From positions 1 to 5,672 of the forward strand of contig JAKVCF010000005.1 in the NCBI GenBank assembly GCA_022447335.1: a stretch of 5,672 bases of DNA. The letters are read 5' to 3'. Shown one piece after another: positions 5,581 through 5,672 of the stretch. Both the position numbers and the translations under genes were made by a program. The notes under the pieces are model-generated. The model made no database searches and was not told where the DNA came from. It saw nothing but the letters and a program-made list of their open reading frames with translations. This DNA is from Planctomycetota bacterium. Its GTDB lineage: Bacteria; Planctomycetota; UBA1135. Every line of letters starts with the position of its first letter. The first letter of the stretch is position 1.

Positions 5581-5672
5581 TCATGCCTTGGTCGACGTTT
5601 CTGCCTCAAGAGCCGCGGAATATACGATCCAGATTGTGGCGCCACTACTGTGGAAAACTGAGTGCGGAATAC
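5581..5672 (-). CDS. Possible C-terminal end of an upstream gene, cut by the window edge
   Basis: One minus-strand frame is open from the right edge to TGA at 5583-5581, giving 29 residues that end in ALEAETSTKA after a hydrophobic stretch GATIWIVYSAA. It would end 14 bases before the protease start, a typical operon spacing. Another minus frame is also open from the edge, but it runs 17 bases into the protease gene, uses many uncommon codons (CGA, AGG, ATA) and is less plausible. With so little sequence no family can be named, and the segment may equally be a non-coding promoter region. Confidence 0.28.
   Translation of the reverse strand, partial: IPHSVFHSSGATIWIVYSAALEAETSTKA
5636..5645. 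repeat. Perfect ten-base palindrome upstream of the protease gene
   Basis: GTGGCGCCAC is a perfect palindrome about 70 bases before the protease ATG. It overlaps where a -35 element would sit for the TATATT box at 5624-5619. It might be an operator half-site pair, but a ten-base palindrome can arise by chance, and it may lie in the coding end of a neighbouring gene. Confidence 0.3.

Overview
This 5.7 kb window is a compact bacterial chromosome segment with moderately high GC. It carries six clear protein genes, plus a possible seventh cut by the right edge. Three genes are conserved housekeeping or envelope genes: a C-terminal processing protease of family S41, tsaD and carA. The others are a predicted exported HEAT-like repeat protein, a DUF309 protein and the C-terminal end of an ABC-2 type permease. 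The exported HEAT-like protein with a W-x-x-WW motif and the near absence of Shine-Dalgarno sequences bring Planctomycetota or a relative to mind. That placement is an inference at low to moderate confidence. I see no tRNA, rRNA, CRISPR array, insertion sequence, integrase or phage gene.

Layout: positions 1-387 (+) hold the end of the ABC permease gene. Everything else reads on the minus strand. In transcription order from the right edge this is: a possible gene end (5672-5581), the S41 protease (5566-4253), tsaD (4256-3228), a 186-base gap with inverted repeats, carA (3041-1851), a 146-base gap, the HEAT-like gene (1704-772) and the DUF309 gene (791-384). The DUF309 and permease genes converge, and their stop codons overlap. 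A strong candidate terminator for the permease transcript lies inside the DUF309 coding region.

Coupling: the protease and tsaD share an ATGA stop/start, and the HEAT-like and DUF309 genes overlap by 20 bases, so each pair is probably co-translated. The protease trims or degrades proteins outside the inner membrane. TsaD makes the t6A37 modification of tRNAs. CarA supplies ammonia for carbamoyl phosphate, feeding arginine and pyrimidine synthesis; its partner carB is not in the window. No biochemical link among these three is established here.

I did not find a clearly new multi-gene system. The most interesting points are the coupled pair of an exported HEAT-like protein and DUF309, the structured DNA in front of carA, the sparse Shine-Dalgarno signals with -10-like boxes close to start codons, and the convergent gene ends with a terminator embedded in the opposing gene.
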